Below, piece by piece: positions 18,817-26,752 of a stretch of 64,000 nt of DNA. A model generated the notes under the pieces. It saw only the letters and a program-made list of their open reading frames with translations, was not told the DNA's origin and searched no databases. The stretch lies in assembly GCF_014138625.1 (NCBI RefSeq), contig NZ_JACJHY010000003.1:1-64000 (forward strand). The letters are read 5' to 3'. A program made the position numbers and the translations under genes. Numbering within the stretch: the stretch's first letter is position 1; each line of letters opens with the position of its first letter. The DNA is from Aminobacter ciceronei. GTDB lineage: Bacteria; Pseudomonadota; Alphaproteobacteria; Rhizobiales; Rhizobiaceae.

Positions 18817-19821
18817 CTATTGCGCCGCGCCTTGGGCTTCCGCTGCCGTCGCGTGTTCGGCGGCGGTGCGCTCGGCATAACGCCTGGCCATCCAGGCGCA
18901 GACCATCAGCTGCAGCTGGTGATAGAGCATCAAGGGCAAGACGATCGCGCCGATCTCCTGGCCGGCGAAGATGACGTTGGCCATCGGTACGCCCGAGGCC
19001 AGGCTCTTGTGCGAGCCGCAGAAGGCGACGGTGATTTCGTCCTGCCTGGAAAAGCCGAGGAAGCGGCTGGCGAAGATGGTGACTGCCAGCACCGTCGACA
19101 GCAGGAAGGCGGCGATCAGCAGCAGCACCACCAGCGACTGCAGCGGCAACTGCTGCCACAGGCCTGCGACCATCGCCTTGGAGAAGGCGAGATAGATCAC
19201 CATCAGGATCGAGCCGCGGTCGACGACAGTCACCAGCCATTTGTGCCGGCCGAGCCAGCCGGCAAGCCAGGGCTGGACGAGCTGGCCGGCGATGAAGGGC
19301 GCCAGAAGCTGCAGCATGATGCCTTCGATCGCCGACAGCGACACGCCGCCACCGCTGGTCTTGGCGAACAGCAGCCCGACCAGAAGCGGCGTCAGGAACA
19401 TGCCGATGATGTTTGAGGCCGAGGCCGAGCACACGGCGGCCGGCACGTTGCCGCCGGCAAGGGCGGTGAAGGCGATGGACGACTGCACGGTCGACGGCAG
19501 CACGCACAAAAACAGTACGCCCGCATAGAGCGCTGCCGGCAGCACCGTCGGCACCAGCAGGCCGAGCCCAAGCCCGATGATCGGGAACAGCACGAAGGTG
19601 GTCGAGAACACCAGAAGGTGCAGTCGCCAATGTGTCATGCCGGCAATCACCGTCGCCCGCGACAGCCGCGCGCCGTGGAGGAAGAACAGCAGTGCGATGG
19701 CGATGTTGGTCGCGGTGCCGAAATGGCCGGCGAAGCTGCCCTGTGCCGGCAGAAGCGATGCCAGCACGATGCAGGCGATCATCAGCATGATGAAGGTGTC
19801 GGGGCGAAAACGTGCGAACAA
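18817..19821 (-). CDS. Bile acid:sodium symporter-like (SBF-like/BASS) transporter
   Basis: A 334-residue membrane protein with about nine to ten hydrophobic segments, matching the SBF_like (YfeH-type) branch of the BASS family. The stretches STVQSSIAFTALAGGNVPAAVCSASASNIIGMFLTP and FCGSHKSLASGVPMANVIF correspond to the two discontinuous helices that bind sodium and substrate in this family. It would import an organic anion across the inner membrane. The start is a TTG at 19821 with AAGGGA upstream. It is divergent from a LysR gene, and a CAGTAT-type operator lies about 38 bases before the start. This ties it to the catabolic island, so its substrate may be the island's compound or an intermediate. 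Confidence 0.85.
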   Translation of the reverse strand: MFARFRPDTFIMLMIACIVLASLLPAQGSFAGHFGTATNIAIALLFFLHGARLSRATVIAGMTHWRLHLLVFSTTFVLFPIIGLGLGLLVPTVLPAALYAGVLFLCVLPSTVQSSIAFTALAGGNVPAAVCSASASNIIGMFLTPLLVGLLFAKTSGGGVSLSAIEGIMLQLLAPFIAGQLVQPWLAGWLGRHKWLVTVVDRGSILMVIYLAFSKAMVAGLWQQLPLQSLVVLLLIAAFLLSTVLAVTIFASRFLGFSRQDEITVAFCGSHKSLASGVPMANVIFAGQEIGAIVLPLMLYHQLQLMVCAWMARRYAERTAAEHATAAEAQGAAQ

Positions 19822-19849
19822 GGCGTGTGATCCCTTGGCAATGAGCTAA

Positions 19850-19869
19850 TTTTGTATACAGTATGCCAA
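19850..19869. promoter_or_regulatory. Island operator site 1 (ATACTGTAT type)
   Basis: TTTGTATACAGTATGCCAAA contains the odd palindrome ATAC-T-GTAT (reverse strand) and core CAGTAT at 19859-19864, followed by GCCAAA. It lies between the BASS transporter and LysR genes. The same core recurs in other promoter gaps of the island. Confidence 0.6.
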
Positions 19870-19940
19870 ATGCCGGCGGTATTGTGAATGGCGCATACAG
19901 GAATGATGCTCATTTCGTTTCGTGAACACAGGGAGGGATC

Positions 19941-20837
19941 ATGTTCGATCCGATACTCCTCCAGACCTTCGTAGCGGTTGCCGGCTCGCGCAGCTTCACC
20001 GGGGCGGCGGTGCATCTGCGCCTCGGCCAGTCGACGGTTAGCCAGCACATCCGGCGGCTCGAAGTCAGCGTCGGCCGGCGGCTTCTCGTCCGCGACACCC
20101 ATTCGGTGATGCTGACGCCGGACGGCGAGGCGATGCTCGGTTTCGCCCGCTCGATCCTCGACGCCAACGAACGTGCCCGCAGCTATCTGCAGGGGGCCAG
20201 GCTCAGCGGCCGCATCCGCTTTGGTGCCTCCGAGGATTTCGTCACCACCCGCCTGGCCGACGTGCTGCACAAGTTCACCGAGCGCCACCCGTCGGTCGAG
20301 CTCGAGCTGACGGTGGCGCTGTCGAGCACGCTGTTCGACTTGCTCGACGAAGGTGCGCTCGACCTCGTCATCGCCAAACGCCGCGTCGGGCTCAACCAGC
20401 AGCGCGAGGCGCGCAGCGGTGTTGCCGTGCGCACAGAGCGGCTGGTCTGGGCGGCGCGCGACCCATCGGTCGTCGAAGCCGGCAAGCCCTTGCCGCTGAT
20501 CCTGTTCTCGCGTCCCGGCATCACCCGCGTCGCGGCGATCGAGGCGCTCGACCGCAAGGGCATCCCCTGGCGCATCGTCTGCACCAGCGGCAGCCTGAGC
20601 GGCTTGCAGGCAGCGGCGCGCGCCGGGCTCGGCATCATGGTTCAGCCGCGCAGCATGGTGTCGTCGGGGCTGATGGTGCTGCCGACCAGCCCGCAACTGC
20701 CGCAGCTCGAGGAGGTCGAGTTCATCCTGACCAGCGCCGCCAACGAGCCGACGGGCGTCGCCGCAGCACTTGCGAAGGAAATCCTCGACCGCAACGCCCG
20801 CCAGGAATTCGAGCTGCCGTTCCGCGAGGCGGTCTAG
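19941..20837 (+). CDS. LysR family transcriptional regulator
   Basis: A 298-residue LysR-type regulator. The N-terminal winged helix is clear: FVAVAGSRSFTGAAVHLRLGQSTVSQHIRRLE (residues ~9-40), followed by the linker helix and a periplasmic-binding-protein-like effector domain (SGRIRFGASEDFVTTRLADVL from residue ~90). GGGAGGG is seen six bases before the ATG. It is divergent from the transporter gene, the usual arrangement when a LysR protein controls its neighbour. The shared gap also contains a CAGTAT-type site, so two regulators may act here. The inducer is unknown. Confidence 0.92.
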   Translation: MFDPILLQTFVAVAGSRSFTGAAVHLRLGQSTVSQHIRRLEVSVGRRLLVRDTHSVMLTPDGEAMLGFARSILDANERARSYLQGARLSGRIRFGASEDFVTTRLADVLHKFTERHPSVELELTVALSSTLFDLLDEGALDLVIAKRRVGLNQQREARSGVAVRTERLVWAARDPSVVEAGKPLPLILFSRPGITRVAAIEALDRKGIPWRIVCTSGSLSGLQAAARAGLGIMVQPRSMVSSGLMVLPTSPQLPQLEEVEFILTSAANEPTGVAAALAKEILDRNARQEFELPFREAV

Positions 20838-20880
20838 GCCCGGCACCCGGCGGGTCGCACCTTTCGAGCAAAAAAATAGT

Positions 20881-20891
20881 CAGTATACTGC
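20881..20891. promoter_or_regulatory. Island operator site 2 (TCAGTATAC type)
   Basis: CAGTATACTG is a perfect 10-bp palindrome and is preceded by T, giving TCAGTATAC, the nine-base form shared with sites 3 and 5. It lies between the end of lysR and the start of the flavin monooxygenase, 20 bases before its ATG, where a bound repressor would block transcription. Confidence 0.6.
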
Positions 20892-20911
20892 TTAAATTGA
20901 TCGGAGACCAT

Positions 20912-22159
20912 ATGGACGTGATGATCATCGGCGCAGGCATCGGCGGGCTGACATTGGCCCTGATGCTGCACAAGGCGGGCATTGCCTTCCGCGTCTACGA
21001 AAGCGCGCAGGAGATCAGGCCGATCGGCGTCGGCATCTCGATCCTGCCGCATGCCAGCCGCGAGTTGACCGAGCTCGGCCTGCAGCCAGCACTCGCCGAG
21101 GTGGCGGTCACGGCGCGAGAATCCTGCTTCTTCAACCGTTTCGGCCAGCTGATCTACAAGGAACCGGTCGGTACATTTGCCGGCTATGATTACCCGCAGT
21201 TCCAGATCCATCGCGGCGACCTGCAGCAGATCCTCTACGCAGCACTCGTCGAGAGGGCCGGCCCGGATTGCGTCGTTACCGGCTGGAAATGCATCGATGT
21301 CGAACAGACGGCGGATGCGGCGATCGCCCGTTTCGTCGACGGCCGCACCGGCGAAGACCGGCCCGTCCAGACCGGTGCCGCAATCGTCGGCTGCGACGGC
21401 ATCCACTCCGTCGTGCGCCGCAAGCTTGTGCCCGACGATGGCGGCCCGATCTATTCCGGCGTCAACATGTGGCGCGGCACGACCTGGTGGAGGCCCTATC
21501 TCGGCGGCGCGAGCTACGTCCGCGCCGGCTGGCTGACGCATGGCAAGATGGTCATCTACCCGATCCGCAACAAGCTCGACGCTGACGGTCGCCAGCTGAT
21601 CAACTGGGTCGCCGAGATCGAGACGCCTGATTATCACCAGCAGGACTGGAACCGCCGCGGCCGGCTCGACGACTTCATCCATGCCTTCGCCGACTGGAGC
21701 TTCGATTTCCTCGATGTGCCCGGCCTGATCCGAGGTGCCGAGGCGATCCTCGAATATCCGATGGTCGACAAGGATCCGCTCGCCCGATGGAGCTTTGGCC
21801 GGCTGACGCTGCTCGGCGATGCCGCCCACCCGATGTATCCGCGCGGCTCCAACGGTGCCGGCCAGGCGATCCTTGATGCGCGTGCGCTTGCCGACTGCTT
21901 TGCATCGGGGGGCGATGTCGCGGCTGTGCTCAAGGCGTATGAGGACAAGCGGCTGCAGGCGACCGCGGCCGTCGTGCGCACCAACCGCTCCACTCCGCCC
22001 GATGTCATCCTCAAGGAGGTCCATGAGCGCACCGGGGACCGCCCTTTCGCCCGGCTCGACGACGTCATCACCCAGGACGAACTGGCAGCGCTGTCGAACA
22101 GCTACAAGAAGGTCGCCGGCTACGACAAGGCAACGGTAGCCGAGCGGCGAAGGGCGTGA
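20912..22159 (+). CDS. FAD-dependent monooxygenase (PHBH/PhzS-like aromatic hydroxylase)
   Basis: A 415-residue single-component flavoprotein hydroxylase of the p-hydroxybenzoate hydroxylase class, most like the PhzS/MHPC-oxygenase group. It has the Rossmann motif GAGIGG (residues 7-12) with an acidic residue ending strand two (VYES), and the second FAD motif LLGDAAHPMYPRGSNGAGQAILDA. The DG-type motif appears as VGCDGIHSVVR. Such enzymes use NAD(P)H and O2 to hydroxylate aromatic or N-heteroaromatic rings, sometimes with decarboxylation or ring opening. ATG 20912 is preceded by GGAG. An island operator overlaps its promoter region. The substrate is not recognisable. Confidence 0.88.
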   Translation: MDVMIIGAGIGGLTLALMLHKAGIAFRVYESAQEIRPIGVGISILPHASRELTELGLQPALAEVAVTARESCFFNRFGQLIYKEPVGTFAGYDYPQFQIHRGDLQQILYAALVERAGPDCVVTGWKCIDVEQTADAAIARFVDGRTGEDRPVQTGAAIVGCDGIHSVVRRKLVPDDGGPIYSGVNMWRGTTWWRPYLGGASYVRAGWLTHGKMVIYPIRNKLDADGRQLINWVAEIETPDYHQQDWNRRGRLDDFIHAFADWSFDFLDVPGLIRGAEAILEYPMVDKDPLARWSFGRLTLLGDAAHPMYPRGSNGAGQAILDARALADCFASGGDVAAVLKAYEDKRLQATAAVVRTNRSTPPDVILKEVHERTGDRPFARLDDVITQDELAALSNSYKKVAGYDKATVAERRRA

Positions 22160-22172
22160 GGGGTGGGCGCGC

Positions 22173-22551
22173 TCAGGCCAGATAGCCGACTATTCTGGTC
22201 CTGCCGTCACGCAGCTCGATCGAACATCTGCCGATCGGGCCGAGCAGGTCCGTGAGGTCGGCATCGAATTCCATCCATACAATGGACCGAAGTTCGACCG
22301 GCCCGAATTCGATGGTGTCGATGTAAGGCCAAGGGCAGGCTTAGTCCAGGTGGAAAGCGCATCTGTCGGACATTGGCGGCATCGATGAATTGAACCGTCA
22401 TGCATCTTACATCCTTGCGCGTGGCGCGCACTGCGGCAATCAGTTTCCGCCACTTGGTGTCTGACATGAAGGCGCGCGAGAAGGTGGCTCTTGCCAAACG
22501 GCCGGCGGCACCCGGGTCGAGGATCTCCGGTCGTTTCATGGCCCGCTGCAT
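22173..22551 (-). pseudogene. Frameshifted small conserved protein (resembles DUF6678-type)
   Basis: Two overlapping frames together give one plausible protein. The first frame from ATG 22551 encodes FSRAFMSDTKWRKLIAAVR and later FIDAANVRQMRFPPG. Near 22320-22345 the coding signal moves to another frame, which reads YIDTIEFGPVELRSIVWMEF and ends GRTRIVGYLA before the stop at 22173. The KWRKL start and the later IEW/VWMEF segment remind me of the DUF6678 family, a tentative match. A single-base indel in this gene (or in the assembly) would explain it. Function unknown. Confidence 0.55.
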
Positions 22552-22753
22552 GACCCCAAGATTTGACCCGTTGCAACAGGCCGAGACTTGCGGTTGTTGA
22601 GTGGAGCGGTTGAACCGGGAGCGATGCAGGCCTTGTCACGCATCTTTCATGGCTGATCGAGAACAAGGCAGTTTTGCCGAAGCGCCAGGGCGTGGGCCTA
22701 TTGGCGCCAATATTGGTAAATTGCTTTGCCGCCTTATCATCTCGTGACGTAGG
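22552..22753. other. Gap between two disrupted small genes
   Basis: About 200 bases with no coding signal that I trust. It contains the upstream region of both neighbouring small genes. Confidence 0.35.
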
Positions 22754-23124
22754 GTGTTCTTCATGAACCGTGGCATCTCGGCAGCTTTGACGCTTGCACT
22801 ACCGCTGTGCGCATTTCCCGGCCACTCGGCGGCGGCTGAACGCCCCTCAAGCAACGATTTGCTGCGACAAGGATACCAGCCCGTTGCCGCAGGCCGGCTG
22901 ACGATGAAGCGGATTTTTGTCGTCGTGCCACGGTGGACGGGCTTCACAACTCTGGATGATCAGATCGTATCGATGGCGGGAGAAGGCAAGGTTCCCGGAG
23001 GGAGCTTGAAGCCATATTGGGCCGCCATGGTGCTTTCCTGAGGGTGGCGCGGGGCACGGAAGAATATGTCTGTGTTCTCTACAAGACAGATACGTGCCGC
23101 CGCGTAAGAAGTGGAGATAGATAA
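22754..23124 (+). pseudogene. Small exported protein gene, probably frameshifted near its 3' end
   Basis: The frame from ATG 22754 begins with a signal peptide (ISAALTLALPLCAFPGHSAAA) and continues with DLLRQGYQPVAAG and FVVVPRWTGFTTLDDQIVSM, then stops at 23041. Shifting frame just before this stop continues with TEEYVCVLYKTDTCRRVRSG to a stop at 23122-23124. A C-terminal YVC...C pattern is common in small exported proteins of rhizobia that begin in this way, so a one- or two-base indel near 23035 is likely. If the frame is intact, the product is a 95-residue exported protein. Function unknown. Confidence 0.45.
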
Positions 23125-23264
23125 AGGTGCGCGCGCGTTGCGCATCTGCTTCTCGCAATGTTGCTGCAAGACTCTCCGATTATTCATCACTGCGACATGC
23201 CATTTCGATTGGATCGTGGTTTCGACATTGTACCGGTTCGTATGACTGTGAAGGAGCATCCTTG

Positions 23265-23903
23265 ATGAGCATTGCGAGCGACGCCCGCTTCTGGGACCGG
23301 TCTTCACGCAGATATGCCAAGGCGGCGGTGGCCGACCAAAGCGGCTACGCCCGCACGCTGGACCGGACGCGCGGGCTGCTGCGGGCCGGCGACCAGGTGC
23401 TGGAACTGGGATGCGGCACCGGGTCGACGGCGATGCTGCTGGCCGGTGACGTAAAATCCTATCTCGGGACGGATTTCTCGCCAGCGATGATCGAGATTGC
23501 CGAGGAAAAGCGCTTGGTTTGCCCGATCAGGGGTCTTGACTTCCTGACCGCTACAGCCGAGGCGCACCAGCTCGGGTCCGGGCAATTCGAGATAGTTCTC
23601 GGTTTCAACTACCTGCATCTGGTGCGCGACCTGCCCGGCACCTTGCGGCGCATCCACACGCTGCTGGCCAGCGACGGTCTGTTCGTCTCCAAGACGCCGT
23701 GCCTCGGCGACATGAACCCGCTGATCCGGCTGGCGCTGTTGCCAGTCATGCGCGCGACAGGACTTGCGCCGCATGCCGGTGCCTTCAGTACAGAAGAACT
23801 GGTCCGGATGATTTCTGCCGCGGGCTTCGAGGTCGTCGCGACCGAAAACCACGCGACAAAGGGCAACGACAACAGGCCCTATATCGTCGCGCGCAAGCGC
23901 TGA
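23265..23903 (+). CDS. Class I SAM-dependent methyltransferase
   Basis: A 212-residue methyltransferase. Motif I is VLELGCGTGSTAMLLAG (residues ~48-64), followed by the acidic end of strand two in YLGTDFSPAMIEIAEEK, and the motif IV region FEIVLGFNYLHLVRD. ATG 23265 has AAGGAG nine bases upstream; the longer open frame is not supported. The fold transfers a methyl group from S-adenosylmethionine to a small molecule or lipid, but the substrate is not evident. It is convergent with the GST gene and lacks the island operator, so its membership in the island is doubtful. Confidence 0.85.
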   Translation: MSIASDARFWDRSSRRYAKAAVADQSGYARTLDRTRGLLRAGDQVLELGCGTGSTAMLLAGDVKSYLGTDFSPAMIEIAEEKRLVCPIRGLDFLTATAEAHQLGSGQFEIVLGFNYLHLVRDLPGTLRRIHTLLASDGLFVSKTPCLGDMNPLIRLALLPVMRATGLAPHAGAFSTEELVRMISAAGFEVVATENHATKGNDNRPYIVARKR

Positions 23904-23925
23904 CCGGGACGGCCGCGCCGACAGT

Positions 23926-24567
23926 TCAAAACGCGTCCGGCTGAAGGCTTGGATGTGCCTCGGCGAAAGCGGGCAGAGCGGCAGCGGCGCCCGCGATCTC
24001 GACCGACAGCGGGAATGCGGAAAGGTCGCAGTCGAAGCGGCGGGCATTGGCCACCTGCGGCACCAGGCAGATGTCGGCGATGGTGATCGTGTCGCCAAGG
24101 CAATAGCGGCCATGCCGGCAGCCGGCGCGAAGTGTCGCCTCGAACGACCTGAAGCCTTCCTCGATCCAGTGCCGGTACCATTCGTTGGTGTCGTCGTCGG
24201 ACAGCTGCCAGCGCGCCTTCAGGTACTTCAGCACGCGCACATTGTTGAGCGGGTGGATGTCGCAGCCGATGATCTGGGCGAGGCCCCTGACATAAGCGCG
24301 CCCGGCGGGGTCAGTGGGCAGCAGCGGCGGCTCGGGGTGGGTTTCGTCGAGATATTCGAGCACGGCGAGGCTTTGCGCGAAGACCTGGCCGTCGTCCACA
24401 AGCGCCGGCACCAGGCCCTGCGGGTTGAGAGCCATATAGTCGGCGGTGCGGTGATCCATCCTGGGCAGGCTGATGAAGCGGGGCTCCCAGTCGAGCCCCT
24501 TGAGCGCGAGCGCGATGCGCAGCCGATACGAGGTCGACGATCTGAAGAAGGTGTAGAGCGTGCGCAT
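23926..24567 (-). CDS. maiA: Maleylacetoacetate isomerase-like zeta-class glutathione S-transferase
   Basis: A 213-residue zeta-class GST. The N-terminal thioredoxin-like domain has the glutathione-site motif SSTSYRLRIAL (residues ~10-20), where classical zeta enzymes have SSCSxRVR, and the conserved NPQGLVPAL with the cis-proline and DDGQVFAQSLAVLEYLDE. Members isomerise maleylacetoacetate or maleylpyruvate in homogentisate, gentisate or related ring-cleavage pathways, which suggests a maleyl-type intermediate in this island. It starts 12 bases after the ABM monooxygenase gene and is clearly co-transcribed. The Thr in place of the family's Cys is seen in some bacterial members. The exact substrate is inferred. 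Confidence 0.82.
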   Translation of the reverse strand: MRTLYTFFRSSTSYRLRIALALKGLDWEPRFISLPRMDHRTADYMALNPQGLVPALVDDGQVFAQSLAVLEYLDETHPEPPLLPTDPAGRAYVRGLAQIIGCDIHPLNNVRVLKYLKARWQLSDDDTNEWYRHWIEEGFRSFEATLRAGCRHGRYCLGDTITIADICLVPQVANARRFDCDLSAFPLSVEIAGAAAALPAFAEAHPSLQPDAF

Positions 24568-24578
24568 CGCCCCGGCAG

Positions 24579-24947
24579 TCAGTGCGACGCAGCGTTGAGG
24601 ATCTCGTCGGGCGTCGACGAGACGACCTCGACATATTTCGGCACGAATTTGCGGCCCTCGATCAGGCTGACAAAGGCCGGCTTGAGCTCTTCCGCCAGCA
24701 CCTTGCGGATCTTGGCGTGCTCGACGATGTCGGACCACTCGGCGATGAGGAAGAAGCGCTGCGGATCCTCGGTGTCGCGGCACAACACGCCGTCCTTCAC
24801 CTGGGCCCAGGACTTGTGCATCGGATTGCCGTCCGAATAGTCGAACTCCTCGAACAGTTGGACGAATTCGTCTTCGCGTCCGACTTCCACGCGGAAGTCG
24901 TAGATGTGAAGGAAGTTGCCTTTCGTGGCCAGCGGTTCCTGCGCCAT
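24579..24947 (-). CDS. ABM-domain (antibiotic biosynthesis monooxygenase-like) protein
   Basis: A 122-residue dimeric alpha/beta-barrel protein of the ABM superfamily. The pattern FRVEVGREDEFVQLFEEF near residue 20 and FFLIAEWSDIVEHAKIR in the second half are typical. Such proteins oxidise quinol-like aromatics without cofactor, or act as small accessory enzymes. AAGGAGAG precedes the ATG at 24947. It is the first gene of a two-gene operon with the zeta-class GST, with an island operator 36 bases before its start, so a role in oxidising an aromatic intermediate is reasonable but unproven. Confidence 0.78.
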   Translation of the reverse strand: MAQEPLATKGNFLHIYDFRVEVGREDEFVQLFEEFDYSDGNPMHKSWAQVKDGVLCRDTEDPQRFFLIAEWSDIVEHAKIRKVLAEELKPAFVSLIEGRKFVPKYVEVVSSTPDEILNAASH

Positions 24948-24980
24948 GCTGCTCTCCTTTTCCGGTGTTCCCAATAATCA

Positions 24981-24990
24981 TCAGTATACT
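24981..24990. promoter_or_regulatory. Island operator site 3 (TCAGTATAC type)
   Basis: TCAGTATACT, containing the 8-bp palindrome AGTATACT, lies between the divergent ABM and MarR genes. The nine bases TCAGTATAC are identical to those at sites 2 and 5. Confidence 0.6.
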
Positions 24991-25006
24991 TCCTTTTATT
25001 GCGTGC

Positions 25007-25025
25007 GCAAGGCGCAACGCCTTGC
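25007..25025. promoter_or_regulatory. Inverted repeat upstream of the marR gene, possible MarR operator
   Basis: GCAAGGCG-CAA-CGCCTTGC forms a perfect 8-bp inverted repeat. It sits in the divergent gap 127 bases before the marR start. Autoregulation by the MarR protein is a possibility; the arms are also long enough for an RNA hairpin. Confidence 0.35.
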
Positions 25026-25151
25026 CAGGCAAAGGTTCCAGAGCGGCGGGCGTCCCGCGCTTGCCGTTTCGAGGGCCGGAAGTATGCGGTGGTACCGCTC
25101 TTTCCCGCCGGTCCGGCAAGGGATAGAGATGGGCAGTGACAGGCAAGGGGA

Positions 25152-25709
25152 ATGAGCGTGGCCAAGTCGGTTAGGACGGACGGGACGCAGAACAAAAAAG
25201 CAACGGCCGCCGCGCCTAATCCCGAACTGCAGCAGCTCATCGAGCGGCTGCCGCTGTGGAAGCGGCCGGGCTATCTCATCCGCCGGCTGCACCAGGTCCA
25301 CTACGCCCTGTTCTTTGAGGAGTGCGAGGGTTTCGGCATTACGCCGGTGCAATACGGGCTGCTGACCATCCTTTCGGGCAATCCCGATTCCGACCAGATC
25401 TCACTTGCCCAGGCGCTCGGCATCGACCGCACCAACGTCGCCGACGTGCTGTCGCGGCTGGCCCAGCGCGGGCTGGTCGAGCGCACCCGCAGCACCGAGG
25501 ACAAGCGCATGGTACTGGCGCGCCTTACCGGCGAGGGCGAGAAGCTGGTCGCGGCCATGCATCCGGCGATGAGCCGCGCCCAGGACAGGCTGCTCGACAC
25601 GCTCGGCGACAAGGAACGCGATGCGTTCCTGGCAACGTTGATCAGGCTGCTCGAGGCCAACAACAAATACGGCCGGGCGGCGCTCGCCACCGGCAAGTTC
25701 GGCGAATGA
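25152..25709 (+). CDS. MarR family transcriptional regulator
   Basis: A 185-residue winged-helix protein of the MarR family, which usually bind phenolic or other aromatic ligands. The recognition region is ISLAQALGIDRTNVADVLSRLAQRGLVERTRS and the wing is EDKRMVLARLTGEGEKL. AAGGGG lies before the ATG. It is divergent from the ABM-GST operon and convergent with the ABC transporter genes. It is a likely local regulator of aromatic catabolism, in addition to the proposed GntR-type control of the island. Ligand unknown. Confidence 0.9.
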   Translation: MSVAKSVRTDGTQNKKATAAAPNPELQQLIERLPLWKRPGYLIRRLHQVHYALFFEECEGFGITPVQYGLLTILSGNPDSDQISLAQALGIDRTNVADVLSRLAQRGLVERTRSTEDKRMVLARLTGEGEKLVAAMHPAMSRAQDRLLDTLGDKERDAFLATLIRLLEANNKYGRAALATGKFGE

Positions 25710-25737
25710 CCGAAGGCCGTCAGGCCGATAGCGGGGG

Positions 25738-26739
25738 CTATCTGTTCCAGCAGGCGACGAGATGGCCGGCGGAACGCTCCGACAATTTCGGCGCTTCCTT
25801 GTGGCACTGCTCCGTCGCCAGCGGGCAGCGTGTCGAGAAGCGGCAGCCGGCCGGCGGGTTGACCAGGTCGGGGATCTCGCCGCCATAGACGATACGCTTG
25901 CGCTGGCGCTGGGTACGCGGGTCGGGCACCGGCACCGCCGACAGCAGCGCCTCGGTATAGGGGTGGATCGGATGGTCGTAGAGATCGTCGCGATCGGCGA
26001 TCTCGACCATGCGCCCGGCATAGAGGATCGCCACGCGATGCGAGATGTGGCGCACCACCGAGAGGTCGTGGGCGATGAACAGGTAGCTCAGCCCCAACTC
26101 ACGCTGCAGGTCCTGCATCAGGTTCACCACCTGCGCCCGCACCGAGACGTCGAGCGCCGACACCGGCTCGTCGGCGACGATGAACTCGGGCTGCAACGCC
26201 AGCGCCCGGGCAATGCCGATACGCTGACGCTGCCCCCCGGAAAAGGCGTGCGGAAAACGGTCATGCGCGTCCGCCGGCAGACCGACGATGCGCAGCAATT
26301 CGGTGATGCGGTCGCGGGCTTCGTCGACATGGCGGATCAGTCCGTGCACCAGGAGCGGCTCGGCGACGAGGTCGATCACCCGCATCCGCGGGTTGAGGCT
26401 GGCATAAGGATCCTGGAACACCAGCTGCATGTTGCGGCGGAGCTTGCGCAGCGCCTCGCCCTTGGTGTGGGTGATGTCCTTGCCCTGGAAGACGATCTTG
26501 CCCGCCGAGGCCGTGATGCGCCGCAGCACGGCGCGGCCCGTCGTGGTCTTGCCGGAGCCGGATTCGCCGACAAGTCCGAGTGTCTCGCCCGGGTGGAGGT
26601 CGAAGGAGATATCTTCCAGCGCCTTGAACGCCTTGGGTCGCCCCCAGAAGCCCTGAGCACCTGTTTCATAGGTGACGTCGAGGCCCTGCACGCTGAGCAG
26701 TGGCGGTGCTGGCGGCTGGGCTGGCACGGGGTTGAGCAT
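25738..26739 (-). CDS. Dipeptide/oligopeptide-type ABC transporter ATP-binding protein (OppF/DppF-like)
   Basis: A 333-residue ATPase. Walker A is GESGSGKTTTGRAV, the signature is FSGGQRQRIGIARAL, and Walker B is FIVADEPVSALD. The C-terminal oligo_HPY segment with ..GCRFSTRCPLAT contains the cysteines typical of Opp/Dpp ATPases, which may hold an iron-sulfur cluster. It is the last gene of a five-gene transporter operon and pairs with the second ATPase 14 bases upstream. The family also imports non-peptide solutes such as nickel, glutathione and opines, so the name does not fix the substrate. Confidence 0.92.
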   Translation of the reverse strand: MLNPVPAQPPAPPLLSVQGLDVTYETGAQGFWGRPKAFKALEDISFDLHPGETLGLVGESGSGKTTTGRAVLRRITASAGKIVFQGKDITHTKGEALRKLRRNMQLVFQDPYASLNPRMRVIDLVAEPLLVHGLIRHVDEARDRITELLRIVGLPADAHDRFPHAFSGGQRQRIGIARALALQPEFIVADEPVSALDVSVRAQVVNLMQDLQRELGLSYLFIAHDLSVVRHISHRVAILYAGRMVEIADRDDLYDHPIHPYTEALLSAVPVPDPRTQRQRKRIVYGGEIPDLVNPPAGCRFSTRCPLATEQCHKEAPKLSERSAGHLVACWNR

Positions 26740-26752
26740 CGAAAAATTCCTG

